A DNA stretch of 64,000 nucleotides from Candidatus Endonucleibacter bathymodioli (lineage in GTDB: Bacteria; Pseudomonadota; Gammaproteobacteria; Pseudomonadales; Endozoicomonadaceae). This document shows, one piece after another, positions 25,613 through 36,371 of the stretch; within the stretch, counting starts at the first letter, position 1; each line of letters begins with the position of its first letter. Position numbers and translations under genes: made by a program. Location: positions 95,566 through 159,565 of the forward strand of contig JASXSV010000009.1 of the NCBI GenBank assembly GCA_030674915.1, written 5' to 3'. The notes under the pieces were generated by a model that saw only the letters and a list, made by a program, of their open reading frames with translations, was not told where the DNA came from and made no database searches.

Positions 25613-28345
25613 TTAAGCTATCTTGCCATGGCAATGCTTATATTTTTTACCAGAACCACAAGCACAAGGCTCGTTACGACCAATTTTTTTCTCTTTACGC
25701 ACAAAAGGTCGCAAAATTGGCACCTCCCGATTGTCCTCCCCCTTGTTATCAACCCGGTTCACTTCATCATGCTTGAACTCCATATGTTTCGCCAGATCTG
25801 CACGGCGCTGAATCTCCTCTTTTTCAATTTTGTCATCTTTCTCAATCTGAACATGGGATAACAGCCTAATAGTGTCATGCTTAATATCTTCAAGCATTTG
25901 CTGGAATAACTCAAAAGCTTCGCGCTTGTATTCTTGCTTGGGATTTTTCTGAGCGTAGCCCCTGAGATGAATACCCTGTCTTAGGTGATCCATCGTGGCC
26001 AGATGTTCTTTCCATTGATCATCAAGAACGCGCAGTAAAACCTGCTTCTCAAAATTACGAAACAGTTCACTACTGGTCAGTTCTTCCTTTTTCTGATAAG
26101 CATCGGCTACTTCATCAATGATTTTATGACGCAAACCCTCCTCATCAAGATGATCATTCTGATCCAGCCAAACCTGAATAGGTATTTCTTGATTGAGCTC
26201 ACTGGCAATACGTTCTTCCAGCCCTTTAATATCCCACTGTTCTTCTTGACTTTCTGGGGGAATATGTTGACTGATTAGACTGCCAATAACATCCTCACGC
26301 ATGGCACGAATACTAGAAGACACTTCCTCGCACCCAAGCAACTTATCTCTTTGACCGTAAATTACTTTTCGCTGATCATTAGCAACATCATCATATTCCA
26401 GCAACTGCTTACGAATGTCGAAATTCCTACCTTCAACTTTACGCTGAGCTTTTTCAATAGCATTGCTTACCATTCTGTGCTCAATAGCTTCGCCTTTTTC
26501 CATCCCTAAAGCTTTCATGAAGTTTTTCACCCGCTCAGAGGCAAAAATCCGCATCAAATTATCTTCAAGTGATAGATAGAACCTTGAAGAACCTGGGTCA
26601 CCCTGACGCCCTGAGCGACCTCTCAACTGATTATCAATCCGGCGAGATTCATGGCGTTCGGTAGCAATAATATGCAAACCACCTACTTTCAAGACCTCTT
26701 CATGCATGGCCTGCCAAGCGAGTCTAGCCTTTACTATATCTTCCTTTGATGGATTTACAAGCTGCGCAACCTCCGCTTCCCAGTTACCACCCAAACTGAT
26801 ATCAGTACCTCGACCCGCCATATTCGTCGCTAAAGTAATAGCTCCGAGCTTACCTGCTTGCGCAATTATTTCAGCTTCCTTCTCGTGGAATTTTGCATTC
26901 AAAACCTTATGATTTAATCCGGCCTTATTAAGCGCCACAGACAGACGTTCAGAAGATGCAATGGATGCCGTACCCACCAATACAGGTCTGCGCGCAGCCA
27001 CAGTTTCTTTAATATCTTGTATGATTGCATCGTATTTTTCTTCAATGCTCAAATAAACTAGATCATTAAAATCCTTCCTATCCATTGGTTTATGTGTCGG
27101 AATCACAACAACATCAAGATTATAAATCTGTCGGAATTCAAAAGCTTCTGTATCAGCGGTACCAGTCATTCCTGATAAAGTCTTATAGTTACGGAAATAA
27201 TTTTGAAAGGTAGTAGAGGCCAGCGTCTGACTTTCTGATTGAATATCAAGATTCTCCTTCGCCTCAAGCGCCTGATGCAAGCCATCAGAAAGACGACGCC
27301 CCGGCATCGACCGGCCGGTATGCTCATCTATCAACATGATATCCGCACCCTGAACAATATATTCAACATTCCTAGTGAATAGAACATGAGCCTTTAAAGC
27401 CGCGGTAACATGATGAAGCAAATTAAGATTATGTGACGCGTAAAGACTTTCGCCCTCTGGCAGCTTACCACTCTGTTGAAGACGCTCCTCAATATATTGA
27501 TGACCTCCCTCAGTCAATTCCACCTGCCGACTCTTTTCATCAACTGTATAGTGACCAGGCACTACCACTACGACTTCTCCTGCCTTATCGTCTTCCTCTT
27601 GCCTTTTTAGATCCGGAACCAACCTATTCATCTCCCGATAAAGATCAGATGAATTTTCTGCGGGACCTGAAATAATTAACGGTGTTCTGGCCTCATCAAT
27701 CAGAATAGAGTCCACCTCATCGATGACAGAAAAACACAGCCCCCTCTGGAATTTATCCTCCAAACAAAATGCCATGTTGTCACGGAGAAAATCAAAACCA
27801 AATTCATTATTAGTGCCATAAGTGATATCAGCGCTATAGGCTAGACGTTTATCATCTGAATTTTGCTGAGAGACAATCACACCAACCTTCATACCAAGAA
27901 AATTATAAAGAGGCATCATCCAGTTAGCATCACGACGCGCAAGGTACTCATTGACTGTGACAACATGGACTCCTTCACCGGAAAGAGCATTTAGATACGC
28001 AGGCAAAGTCGCCACCAGAGTTTTACCCTCTCCTGTTCGCATCTCTGCAATACATCCTTCATGGAGAACTATTCCTCCGATAAGCTGCACGTCAAAGTGA
28101 CGCATTTCCAAAACACGTTTGCTTGCCTCGCGAACAACCGCAAAGGCTTCCGCCAACAAAGCACTCAGAGTTTCCCCCGAGGAAACCCGTTGTCTAAACT
28201 CCTCAGTTTTTGCTTTAAGCTCATCATCACTAAGAACAGACAGCCCATCTTCAAGGACATTAATAGCCTTGGCCATCTTTTCCATTCGTTTAAGCTGCCG
28301 ATCATTACGGCTGCCAAAAATTTTCTTGATTAAAGAAGCAAACAT
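25613..28345 (-). CDS. secA: Preprotein translocase ATPase SecA
   Basis: Motor that pushes unfolded preproteins through SecYEG. It is full length (910 aa). The first nucleotide-binding fold has Walker [18 protein letters not shown] and Walker [16 protein letters not shown]. The second has [13 protein letters not shown], and [17 protein letters not shown] follows. The C-terminal zinc/SecB-binding tail is present ([17 protein letters not shown]). It lies downstream of lpxC and the M23 peptidase gene as in many gammaproteobacteria, but 1.3 kb of IS debris separates it from the latter, so it probably has its own promoter. Confidence 0.98.
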   Translation of the reverse strand: MFASLIKKIFGSRNDRQLKRMEKMAKAINVLEDGLSVLSDDELKAKTEEFRQRVSSGETLSALLAEAFAVVREASKRVLEMRHFDVQLIGGIVLHEGCIAEMRTGEGKTLVATLPAYLNALSGEGVHVVTVNEYLARRDANWMMPLYNFLGMKVGVIVSQQNSDDKRLAYSADITYGTNNEFGFDFLRDNMAFCLEDKFQRGLCFSVIDEVDSILIDEARTPLIISGPAENSSDLYREMNRLVPDLKRQEEDDKAGEVVVVVPGHYTVDEKSRQVELTEGGHQYIEERLQQSGKLPEGESLYASHNLNLLHHVTAALKAHVLFTRNVEYIVQGADIMLIDEHTGRSMPGRRLSDGLHQALEAKENLDIQSESQTLASTTFQNYFRNYKTLSGMTGTADTEAFEFRQIYNLDVVVIPTHKPMDRKDFNDLVYLSIEEKYDAIIQDIKETVAARRPVLVGTASIASSERLSVALNKAGLNHKVLNAKFHEKEAEIIAQAGKLGAITLATNMAGRGTDISLGGNWEAEVAQLVNPSKEDIVKARLAWQAMHEEVLKVGGLHIIATERHESRRIDNQLRGRSGRQGDPGSSRFYLSLEDNLMRIFASERVKNFMKALGMEKGEAIEHRMVSNAIEKAQRKVEGRNFDIRKQLLEYDDVANDQRKVIYGQRDKLLGCEEVSSSIRAMREDVIGSLISQHIPPESQEEQWDIKGLEERIASELNQEIPIQVWLDQNDHLDEEGLRHKIIDEVADAYQKKEELTSSELFRNFEKQVLLRVLDDQWKEHLATMDHLRQGIHLRGYAQKNPKQEYKREAFELFQQMLEDIKHDTIRLLSHVQIEKDDKIEKEEIQRRADLAKHMEFKHDEVNRVDNKGEDNREVPILRPFVRKEKKIGRNEPCACGSGKKYKHCHGKIA

Positions 28346-28589
28346 AAATTAGTTATAGCCTCGCACTCTATTTTCAAACCACTATCCCTTCCGACAAGAG
28401 CAACCTCCGGATAAGACAAGCGCTCAACAAAACAGTATTTTATGATAATCACAGGAAGGTCGCATCCATCTTAACGTTATTTCTTATTTTAGACCAAAAT
28501 AATAAAGAATAAACCTCCTTTAAGGATGAATAAATCACTGGATTCAAGCAATAAGATCTACCAACAAATATAAATTTTAACGTGAGACC

Positions 28590-28990
28590 TAGTATAACTC
28601 AACAAGGTCGATCATATTCTGGTCAAATATAGGCATGCAAAAATCTTTTATAACACAACCAAAAATCTTCGCATAGCCACCGACTTGAATCAACCAACCC
28701 TACGCAGCCTATATGGTACAGGTGAGCTGGTGAAATGGTCAGAGATTAGAAGCTGCTGTCCTCAATCTACACCCCACACACAAGTCGAGCCAGATATCCT
28801 CTGCTGACGTTATTTCTAAACCTATTGCTTGGAATATGGTATAGCTTATCCTATATGCAGTTATCGCAGTAGTTTATATAAAGACCTGCTTTTTCGCAAG
28901 TTTTGTCACATTTAACTGACGGAGAAGCACACAAAACATTCACATTAGGCCGGTTTAGAACAACACGACTGGTCGAGCACCACCAGTAGG
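28590..28990 (+). repeat. Decayed repeat shared with 59005-59320
   Basis: Two segments in the same order and orientation match the later copy: a GTCGATCATATTCTGG block with ATCTTTTATAACACAA, and a CCTGCTTTTTCGCAAG block followed by ATTTAACT and ACACGACTGG. The middle is poorly conserved. Probably an old IS that I cannot classify. Confidence 0.45.
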
Positions 28991-29049
28991 ATCAATTATT
29001 TAACGTTACAGCGCCCCGAAGTACAAACACCACTCTGATGCATATTAGC

Positions 29050-29500
29050 ATACTCAGAAATATACTAGATCAATTCCCTGAACTTTCTTGTCATTAAGAT
29101 GAATTTCTCTGCTTACATTGTCAGGCCTTAGCTTTTCCTTTTTCAGGTGAAGACCTTTGCACGAGACGTGATTTTATTCGCTGGTGAAGCAAAATGCACG
29201 GAAAGAGAGAGAGTCTATATGCTTATAAATACTCAAGTGAATACGTTTTTAACGAAGCCCTCTGGAAAAAAACAATCCTGCAAAGGCCTCATGTAGTCAT
29301 TCAGATAACGGTTAATGCTGAATTCACTTTTTATAAAAACCGTAGCCACAGATGATGCAGACCAACCTCCGACCTAGCAATAGCGCCTTAATGCGCCCAT
29401 ATATCTTCAAACTTGCTTTTTGTGGTAAGGTGTGGTTTTTAGCATAGCCAAACAGTGAAGGAACACCATTCCAAAATTAAGAACATTCAACGGTAACTGA
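29050..29500 (-). pseudogene. IS630-type transposase remnant interrupted by a MITE-like element
   Basis: On the minus strand it starts near the conserved CAGTTACC end (about 29490), passes the helix-turn-helix region, and ends near CAGAAATATA. It is the same repeat as 52835-53212 and 58470-58800. Relative to those copies, extra DNA (29147-29291) interrupts it between TTTTTCAGG and GTCATTCAG. Confidence 0.6.
29147..29291. mobile_element. MITE-like element inserted in an IS630 remnant
   Basis: About 145 bp with imperfect terminal inverted repeats (AGACCTTTGCACGA / TCCTGCAAAGGCCTC) that resemble the ends of the IS5-family element at 41560-42761. There is no ORF, and a decayed relative lies at 10113-10224. 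The uninterrupted IS630 copies show the insertion site precisely. It is probably mobilised in trans by an IS5-type transposase. Confidence 0.6.
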
Positions 29501-29617
29501 TATATACTCGTTAAATTCACATTGCCATGAGAGGTATGACCTAGATAAAGACATCTTACAGCCCAATACCGAATCGCACTTGCGTGGCAGGAGAACTTAC
29601 CACCTCTATTAAATTCA

Positions 29618-29652
29618 TTCCAAATGTGTCAGTTATTGCAGAAATTTAGATT
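29618..29652 (+). pseudogene. IS30-type end scrap
   Basis: The stretch around TGTGTCAGTTATTGCAGAAA followed by TTTAGATTT matches the end shared by the remnants at 7189-7237 and 25539-25587. Confidence 0.5.
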
Positions 29653-29689
29653 TACTGGAAAGGTATAAATAAATATTTAACGCTCCTTA

Positions 29690-30640
29690 TTACTTGAATA
29701 CCTCTTGGCTCGCAATACTTTCTCTGTTTATATACTTTATAGGATCTTCAGCCCTACCATTTTTCAATACTTCAACATGCACATGTGGGCCTGTAGACCT
29801 TCCAGAACTCCCCATTCTCGCCAAAGACTGCCCCCTATCAACAACATCACCAACGTGTACATCAATAGTGCTATTATGGCCATAACGCGTAACGTAGCCA
29901 TTACCATGACTAACTTCTACCAGAAGACCATAACCTCCTCGGCTTCCCGTATACGTTACCACCCCTGCCGCCATCGAGAGAATACGCTCACCGTGCTTTC
30001 CGGCAAAATCAACACCTCCATGCCAAGCCGTCTTTCCATTAAATGGATCAACCCTACTACCATATCTCGATGACAACCACCCTTTTTCAACAGGTCTACC
30101 AGCCACAAAAGAATCACTATATATGGTGCGACTAGTCAACAATGAATCAAGCAGATCTAACTGTCTCTCTCTATTAGCAACCTGAAGAGCGAACTGATCA
30201 ATAGTTTCAATTAATGCTGGCTTGGAATAAAGCAATGCCAACTCCTGAGACTCCGAAGGCCCTCCAAGAGCTGGCGCATCACTAAAGTCAAACTCACCAT
30301 CATTCAGGTTCGCTCTCATGGCTAACCTCTCTCCAATAGCATCAAGCCTAGTGATTCTCCCCTGCAATTCTGCCAATCGAAGCGTTAACGCATCTAGATC
30401 CCTTTCCGTATCCTGCCTCATAGAAGCAAGCCCCAGCTTTTGGTCACCCAGCGCTTTCTGCCAATTTCGCAATCCTTCCTGCGTTAACAAGTTATCATGA
30501 CTCGCTCTCGTCCAGCCATAAACACCACTAATCCCCACTATCACAACAAATAATAAAAGAGTAAGGAATACAAAACTCAGACCAGATATCTGAAAACTAA
30601 GGGCTTGAGCATGACCATTTTTTACAATAATGATCTTCAT
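29690..30640 (-). CDS. M23-family murein endopeptidase
   Basis: Membrane-anchored LytM-type zinc peptidase likely to cut peptidoglycan cross-links. The order is: a hydrophobic anchor (about residues 18-42, the SGLSFVFLTLLLFVVIVGIS region), a coiled coil (about 60-110), and the M23 domain with zinc ligands in WHGGVDFAGK and GPHVHVEVLKNG. I take the ATG at 30640 (MKIIIVKNGHAQ); a start at 30658 adds six residues. The lpxC-M23-secA order is conserved in Pseudomonas and relatives. Both zinc motifs are intact. Confidence 0.92.
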   Translation of the reverse strand: MKIIIVKNGHAQALSFQISGLSFVFLTLLLFVVIVGISGVYGWTRASHDNLLTQEGLRNWQKALGDQKLGLASMRQDTERDLDALTLRLAELQGRITRLDAIGERLAMRANLNDGEFDFSDAPALGGPSESQELALLYSKPALIETIDQFALQVANRERQLDLLDSLLTSRTIYSDSFVAGRPVEKGWLSSRYGSRVDPFNGKTAWHGGVDFAGKHGERILSMAAGVVTYTGSRGGYGLLVEVSHGNGYVTRYGHNSTIDVHVGDVVDRGQSLARMGSSGRSTGPHVHVEVLKNGRAEDPIKYINRESIASQEVFK

Positions 30641-30979
30641 ATAAAGTCCTAAAACCACTTAATTAAAAAACAAAAGGATAAAGCCTCTAACGCAGAACAT
30701 AGACGTCAAAAACATTACATTAAATAAACCATGCCACACACAGTCAGCCTCTGAATACAAATACTCTACTATTAAATTAGCAACTAATGATTAAGTCTGC
30801 ATAATAAATATCAAATAAAGAGCTTGGATACCATACCAGATAGTGGAAAGATGACAATAACCTCTCAAAAACATTATAGTTTCTATGATTGATATACTCA
30901 CTTAATCTAATGCCAAAAAACTGACAGAACACACAAGGCCGCAGATGAAACCTGCCATATATATACAAACAGCAATAAT
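30641..30979. other. Spacer between the M23 peptidase gene and lpxC
   Basis: 339 bp, AT-rich. I see no IS end, RNA or other structure; it may hold the promoter of the M23 gene. Confidence 0.4.
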
Positions 30980-31894
30980 TTAAATAGGAATAGCCGCAGG
31001 CTTGAGATAAGAAACAGGTGACTCTTCTTCATCACCAAAAGTGACTATTTCCCAAGCATTTTGATTATCCAAAAGTTTTCTGACTAAACAGTTGTTCAGT
31101 TCATGACCTGACTTGTAGCCAATAAACCAACCAATCAAGCTATGTCCAAGCAAATAAAGATCACCAATAGCATCAAGCATCTTATGTTTAACAAATTCGT
31201 TATGGTAACGCAGCCCATCCTCATTAATAACCCTGTAATCATCAAGAACAACAGCATTATCAATACTCCCACCCAATGCAAGATTTTGGGAGCGCAGATA
31301 CTCTACATCTTTCATAAAACCAAATGTACGTGCTCTACTAACTTCTTTCACAAAAGAAGTGCTGGAAAAATCAATAGATGCCGACTGAGAACCACTTTGG
31401 AAAACTGGATGATCAAAATCAATAGAAAAGCTTACTTTAAAACCATTGCATGGTTTGAATGTCGCTGTTTTATCACCATCTGAAACCGCTATTTCTTCCT
31501 TAATACGAATAAATTTCTTAGCCATATTTTGCTCTAGAATACCAGCTGATTGTATTAAGAACACAAATGGCCCTGCACTACCGTCCATTATTGGCACTTC
31601 ATGGGCACTTACTTCAACATAAGCATTATCGATACCAAGACCAGCAAAAGCTGAAAGCAAGTGCTCTATGGTATCAATGCGAACTCCGTCTTTCTGCAGA
31701 GACGTACATAAGGTCGTATGCCCTACGTTAATAGCATGTGCTGGTATTTCCACAACTGGATCCAAATCTGTGCGGCAAAAAACAATACCTGTATTTACGG
31801 GAGCAGGCTTAAGAGTCAAATACACCTTTTTACCAGAGTGTAAACCTACTCCGGTAGCACGAATAATGTTGTTCAGAGTTCGTTGTCTTATCAT
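30980..31894 (-). CDS. lpxC: UDP-3-O-acyl-GlcNAc deacetylase LpxC
   Basis: Zinc enzyme for the committed step of lipid A synthesis, so the cell makes an LPS-type outer membrane. Normal length (304 aa) from [20 protein letters not shown]. Zinc ligands are in [16 protein letters not shown] (His) and [16 protein letters not shown] (His, Asp). It follows ftsZ by 111 bp, as usual in gammaproteobacteria. Confidence 0.98.
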   Translation of the reverse strand: MIRQRTLNNIIRATGVGLHSGKKVYLTLKPAPVNTGIVFCRTDLDPVVEIPAHAINVGHTTLCTSLQKDGVRIDTIEHLLSAFAGLGIDNAYVEVSAHEVPIMDGSAGPFVFLIQSAGILEQNMAKKFIRIKEEIAVSDGDKTATFKPCNGFKVSFSIDFDHPVFQSGSQSASIDFSSTSFVKEVSRARTFGFMKDVEYLRSQNLALGGSIDNAVVLDDYRVINEDGLRYHNEFVKHKMLDAIGDLYLLGHSLIGWFIGYKSGHELNNCLVRKLLDNQNAWEIVTFGDEEESPVSYLKPAAIPI

Positions 31895-32005
31895 AGTTAT
31901 GCTACACTTCGACCTTTCTGGCTTTTGTAATTCAAATACAACAACCCATATAAAAACCAGTTATTATATACCAACATTACCACCCTAGTCATGTATGACA
32001 GAAAA

Positions 32006-33211
32006 TTAATCTGCCTGTCTACGAAGAAAAGCAGGAATATCCAAATAATCAACACTATCTGAGTCAGATGAAGACACTAGCCTCCTCTGTCCACTATTAG
32101 CACGTTCTTTTGTACCCGCCTCTCGGTTACGGATCACCGTAGGGATTTCCAGCGTAGACAAATCCAGAGATCCATCAGCCTTCTTATTCTTAGAGGCAGC
32201 CACATCAATTACTTTCATCTCTAGCTTCTCTTGCTTTTCCTGCTTCTGAACAGGGCCAAGACCAGTGGCAACAACCGTAACTCTCAGTTCATCACTCATT
32301 TCAGGGTCTATAACTGTACCAACAACGATCGTTGCATTATCAGAAGCAAATTCTCTGACAGTATCACCTACCTCATGAAACTCACCAACAGACAGATCAA
32401 GCCCCGCAGTAATGTTCACCAAAACGCCCCTAGCACCCTGCAAATTAACATCCTCAAGTAGTGGGCTGCGAATAGCTTTTTCAGCCGCCTCTATAGCCCT
32501 GTTTGCTCCCGTTGCTGATCCCGTGCCCATCATAGCCATCCCCATTTCAGACATGACCGTTCTTACATCCGCGAAATCAACATTAATCAAGCCATCTCTC
32601 GTAATCAGTTCCGAAATACCCTGAACAGCACCAAGCAATATATCATTAGCCGCACCAAATGCATTCAGTAAAGTTACATCACGACCCAATACCGATAAGA
32701 GTTTTTCATTTGGAATAGTAATCAAAGAATCAACACAATCCTGAAGTTCCTTAAGACCTTCATCTGCAATCTGCATACGGCGGCGCCCTTCAAAAGAAAA
32801 AGGCTTGGTAACAACAGCAACAGTAAGCGCACCCACTTCTCTTGCTATCTGCGCTACAACAGGTGCAGCGCCAGTACCTGTTCCTCCACCCATACCAGCT
32901 GTAATAAAGACCATATCGGCCTCAGACAATATTTCAGCTATACGATCTCTATCTTCCATGGCAGCTTCACGGCCCACTTCAGGGTTAGCCCCAGCACCAA
33001 GTCCCCTCGTGATAGAAGCTCCTAATTGTAAATGTGTATGCGCCTGTAAATGCTGCTTTTTTAGCGCCTGTGCATCAGTATTGGCACACACGAACTCAAC
33101 GCCCTGCAACTGACTGTTGAGCATATGACAAACGGCATTTCCCCCTCCTCCTCCAACACCAATAACTTTAATGACAGCTTCCTGCGGGACGTTATCAACC
33201 AATTCAAACAT
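32006..33211 (-). CDS. ftsZ: Cell-division tubulin FtsZ
   Basis: GTPase that forms the division ring. The GTP-binding GMGGGTGTGAAP is at residues 107-117 and the N-terminal VIGVGGGGGNAV at 17-28; NLDFAD-like and T7 loop residues are in place. The unstructured linker (about 320-385) ends in the conserved tail YLDIPAFLRRQAD, which binds FtsA and ZipA. It lies 56 bp after ftsA. Confidence 0.99.
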   Translation of the reverse strand: MFELVDNVPQEAVIKVIGVGGGGGNAVCHMLNSQLQGVEFVCANTDAQALKKQHLQAHTHLQLGASITRGLGAGANPEVGREAAMEDRDRIAEILSEADMVFITAGMGGGTGTGAAPVVAQIAREVGALTVAVVTKPFSFEGRRRMQIADEGLKELQDCVDSLITIPNEKLLSVLGRDVTLLNAFGAANDILLGAVQGISELITRDGLINVDFADVRTVMSEMGMAMMGTGSATGANRAIEAAEKAIRSPLLEDVNLQGARGVLVNITAGLDLSVGEFHEVGDTVREFASDNATIVVGTVIDPEMSDELRVTVVATGLGPVQKQEKQEKLEMKVIDVAASKNKKADGSLDLSTLEIPTVIRNREAGTKERANSGQRRLVSSSDSDSVDYLDIPAFLRRQAD

Positions 33212-33267
33212 GGCTCTCTCCTTTTTTACCTAAAACTACGCATTTTCTCACAAATCTAAAACATTAT

Positions 33268-34503
33268 TCAGAAATTACCCTGAAACCACGCTTTAACTCG
33301 ATTCATCAAAGTCTGATTCTGACCATTAAAAACACTATCCCTACGACCTTTTTTGTGTGCATTACGCCCATAGTACAACAACCCAACACCAGTAGCATAA
33401 ATAGGGTTATAAACAACATCTTTTAATCCTTTGACGTCATGAGGATAACCCAGCCTCACCGGCATATGAAAAATCTCCTCAGCTAAATCTACAGCCCCTT
33501 CTATCTTGGAAGTGCCTCCTGTCAACACAACACCTGCCGGAATTAAGTTTTCAAATCCACTTCTTCTAATTTCCGCATGAATCAGAGTAAACAGCTCATC
33601 ATACCGAGGCTCCACTACCTCGGCCAGCGCTTGTCGAGTAAACTCTCGCGGTGCACGCTCTCCAACACTCGGCACTTTTACCATCTCGTCTGCCTGGGCT
33701 AGCTGAGCCAATGCACAAGCATACTTAATTTTTATATCTTCTGCGTTTTGCGTAGGAGTTCTTAAAGCCATAGCAATATCATTAGTCACCTGGTCTCCGG
33801 CTATCGGAATAACAGCCGTGTGCCTTATAGCCCCATCGGTAAAAATAGCTATATCCGAAGTACCTCCACCGATATCAACTATACAAACTCCAAGCTCTTT
33901 CTCATCTTCAGATAACACTGCATAACTTGAAGCCAATTGTTCCAAAATGATATCATCAACTTCGAGTCCACAGCGGCGAATACAATTTTCTATATTTTGT
34001 GCCGCATTAACGGCACAGGTAACCAAATGAACTTTTGCCTCCAAACGAACCCCAGACATACCCAACGGCTCTTTAACACCTTCCTGAGTATCAATAACGT
34101 ATTCCTGCGGAAGGATATGTAAAATCCTCTGATCCGCCGGTATGGCTACCGCCTGTGCTGCATCTATAACCCTATCAACATCAGCTGACGTTACCTCCCT
34201 CTCTCTAATAGCTACAATACCATGAGAGTTCAGACTTCTTATGTGATTACCAGCAATACCTGCATAAACTGAGTGAATTTGACAGCCCGCCATCAACTCT
34301 GCTTCTTCCACAGCCCTTTTAATCGCATGCACGGTAGAATCAATATTTACGACCACTCCCCGCTTCAACCCTCTAGAAGCATGCGAGCCAATACCAATGA
34401 TCTCAATATCACCATTGGGAGTGATATCACCTACGATGGCAACCACTTTAGATGTCCCAATGTCTAACCCAGCAATCATGCTTCCATTGTCTGCCGATGT
34501 CAT
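33268..34503 (-). CDS. ftsA: Division protein FtsA
   Basis: Actin-like membrane tether of FtsZ. The phosphate-1 loop is GLDIGTSKVVAIVG, phosphate-2 is CIVDIGGGTSDIAIF, and the adenosine motif is VLTGGTSKIEG. The C-terminal amphipathic helix (NRVKAWFQGNF) that binds membrane is present. 411 aa, normal. It lies between ftsQ and ftsZ in the standard order. Confidence 0.98.
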   Translation of the reverse strand: MTSADNGSMIAGLDIGTSKVVAIVGDITPNGDIEIIGIGSHASRGLKRGVVVNIDSTVHAIKRAVEEAELMAGCQIHSVYAGIAGNHIRSLNSHGIVAIREREVTSADVDRVIDAAQAVAIPADQRILHILPQEYVIDTQEGVKEPLGMSGVRLEAKVHLVTCAVNAAQNIENCIRRCGLEVDDIILEQLASSYAVLSEDEKELGVCIVDIGGGTSDIAIFTDGAIRHTAVIPIAGDQVTNDIAMALRTPTQNAEDIKIKYACALAQLAQADEMVKVPSVGERAPREFTRQALAEVVEPRYDELFTLIHAEIRRSGFENLIPAGVVLTGGTSKIEGAVDLAEEIFHMPVRLGYPHDVKGLKDVVYNPIYATGVGLLYYGRNAHKKGRRDSVFNGQNQTLMNRVKAWFQGNF

Positions 34504-34562
34504 GCCGTCAATATTCCTAAATCACAAAAACGATTATTGTTCGCAAAGTGCACATCAGGCAA

Positions 34563-35282
34563 TTATTCATTATTCCAGGCTACGGCAGCCCCGTTAGGAT
34601 AACGAAGATCAATGCGTTTGACATATTTCCATTTTGGCTCTAATCGTGCATGATAAAGGCGCACAAACCGTTGCAACCTCTCCATTCTCCAATCTTCACC
34701 AATAACGACGTGCACACCACTCACGTTAAAACTCCATGCACCTGTTCTACCAAGCTCAATCTCTTGCACCACCAAGCCTAACGGCCTCAGCAGCTGACTA
34801 ATAGCCAAGTATTGTTGCATTACCTCCTGCGCCTGATCTTCAGGACCTTTTAACAAAGGCATGTGATCAAAACCACCCAGATCTACAGGTTTGAAAACAT
34901 ACCCCTCACCAGTAATAAGATACAACTCATGCCAGCGCGCAACAGGCTCCTGTTCTTCAAGCAAAACAACCAGCTTGTCAGGCCACTCCTTTTTCAAAGA
35001 TACTTCTTTAACCCATGGCTGACTCAACAAAAAACGTCGTATTTCCGTCAGGCTTAACTGAAAAAAATGACTTTTTAAATGAGACTCCAGCATAACCTCC
35101 ACCTTTTCTCGCTTCAAATATAGAAAAGGAGCATGAACCTTAACCAATGAAATTGGCTGATTAAGCCAAGACCTGAGCCTTGGCCAAATAATAATTAATA
35201 TAACCAGCAAAAAAACCACCACTCCCCATCTAAATAATCGGACAGAAAACAAATACCGTTTTTTATTCTTTTTTACTGCCAC
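34563..35282 (-). CDS. ftsQ: Division protein FtsQ
   Basis: Bitopic inner-membrane protein linking early and late divisome parts. A short basic cytoplasmic tail (MAVKKNKKRY), one membrane helix (about 18-36), the POTRA domain (VKVHAPFLYLKREKVEV onward) and the beta domain are all present. 239 aa is normal. The gene is 102 bp after ddl. Confidence 0.94.
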   Translation of the reverse strand: MAVKKNKKRYLFSVRLFRWGVVVFLLVILIIIWPRLRSWLNQPISLVKVHAPFLYLKREKVEVMLESHLKSHFFQLSLTEIRRFLLSQPWVKEVSLKKEWPDKLVVLLEEQEPVARWHELYLITGEGYVFKPVDLGGFDHMPLLKGPEDQAQEVMQQYLAISQLLRPLGLVVQEIELGRTGAWSFNVSGVHVVIGEDWRMERLQRFVRLYHARLEPKWKYVKRIDLRYPNGAAVAWNNE

Positions 35283-35383
35283 TACCAGCTTACCTGCGCA
35301 TTTTTCCTAGTTATTACCATAATTTGAAACCTATGAAATTCACTATATCAGCTCTCATCCCTAATATTTTTTACTAGAGATCA

Positions 35384-36361
35384 TTACTCGGCACAAAACA
35401 TAACGGAAGGCCCATCAAAAAATGCAGAAGATCTTGCTGTCCACAAAATTTCCACCACCAACTCATCAAAGTTCAACCCCATCTCTTTGGCAGCCATAGG
35501 TACAAGACTATGATCTGTCATTCCTGGAATAGTATTTACCTCCAGAAGCCAAAAACGGCCTCTACTATCTTGCATCACATCAACACGACCCCAGCCACTA
35601 CAACCAAGCGTTTCAAATGCAATCAAAGCAAGAGCTTGAATTTCCTGCTCCTGACCCACAGATAGACCACAAGGTATGATATAGCCAGTGTTTTTAGAAA
35701 GATACTTAGCATCATAATCATAAAAAACACCATCCACATCAACTCTGATCACCGGCAAAGCTTTATCATTCAAAATACCAACCGTAAATTCAGCCCCGTC
35801 AATATATTGTTCCACCAGAACCGGTCCACGATAATGATTAGCCTGATTCCAAGCGTTTTCTAAGTCCTGCTCCCGATCAACCCGAACAATACCAACACTC
35901 GATCCCTCTCTACTTGGCTTCACAAATACTGGAAGAAGCTCCACACAATGCTTCAAATCCTCAGCAGAATTTATCACCTGAAACGCCGGTGTTGGCAATC
36001 CCACTGATTGCCATAATAATTTAGCTCTATATTTATCCATAGCCAGTGCTGATGACAACACATCACTACCTGGATACGGGATACTCATGTACTCAAGGAG
36101 GCCATGAATAGCTCCATCCTCACCCCCAGCCCCATGCAGAGCAATAAAAGCTCTATCAGGCCTATAAGAAAGCAATTTCTCCACCAAGTTATCCTCAGCA
36201 TCTATCAACTGGCATTCAATACCGCGCATTTGTAATGCTTCATAAATATTTTCTCCTGACGCTAGGCTCACTTTCCTCTCAGCAGAACGCCCTCCACATA
36301 GAACAGCTACTCTACCAAAGTCTTTAGCATCCCGATGGCTAAATATATCCTTATCACTCAT
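35384..36361 (-). CDS. ddl: D-alanine--D-alanine ligase
   Basis: ATP-grasp enzyme that makes the D-Ala-D-Ala dipeptide for peptidoglycan. It has VAVLCGGRSAERKVSLASG at the N-terminus, the active-site loop VKPSREGSSVGI, and LLEVNTIPGMTDHSLVP at the metal site. 325 aa; the N-terminus is about 15 residues longer than usual. It follows murC by 10 bp. Confidence 0.97.
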   Translation of the reverse strand: MSDKDIFSHRDAKDFGRVAVLCGGRSAERKVSLASGENIYEALQMRGIECQLIDAEDNLVEKLLSYRPDRAFIALHGAGGEDGAIHGLLEYMSIPYPGSDVLSSALAMDKYRAKLLWQSVGLPTPAFQVINSAEDLKHCVELLPVFVKPSREGSSVGIVRVDREQDLENAWNQANHYRGPVLVEQYIDGAEFTVGILNDKALPVIRVDVDGVFYDYDAKYLSKNTGYIIPCGLSVGQEQEIQALALIAFETLGCSGWGRVDVMQDSRGRFWLLEVNTIPGMTDHSLVPMAAKEMGLNFDELVVEILWTARSSAFFDGPSVMFCAE

Positions 36362-36371
36362 ACACCACCCT

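Larger units (their letters stand above)
28346..29689. other. Gene-free region between secA and the M23 peptidase gene
   Basis: 1.34 kb with no credible ORF. It holds an unidentified decayed repeat (28590-28990), an IS630-type remnant with a MITE-like element inside it, and an IS30-type end scrap. The secA promoter must lie near 28350-28500. Confidence 0.6.

Noticed and set aside
30777-30968. 63-codon ORF between the M23 gene and lpxC
   Set aside because: No ribosome binding site or recognisable protein; composition like spacer DNA.
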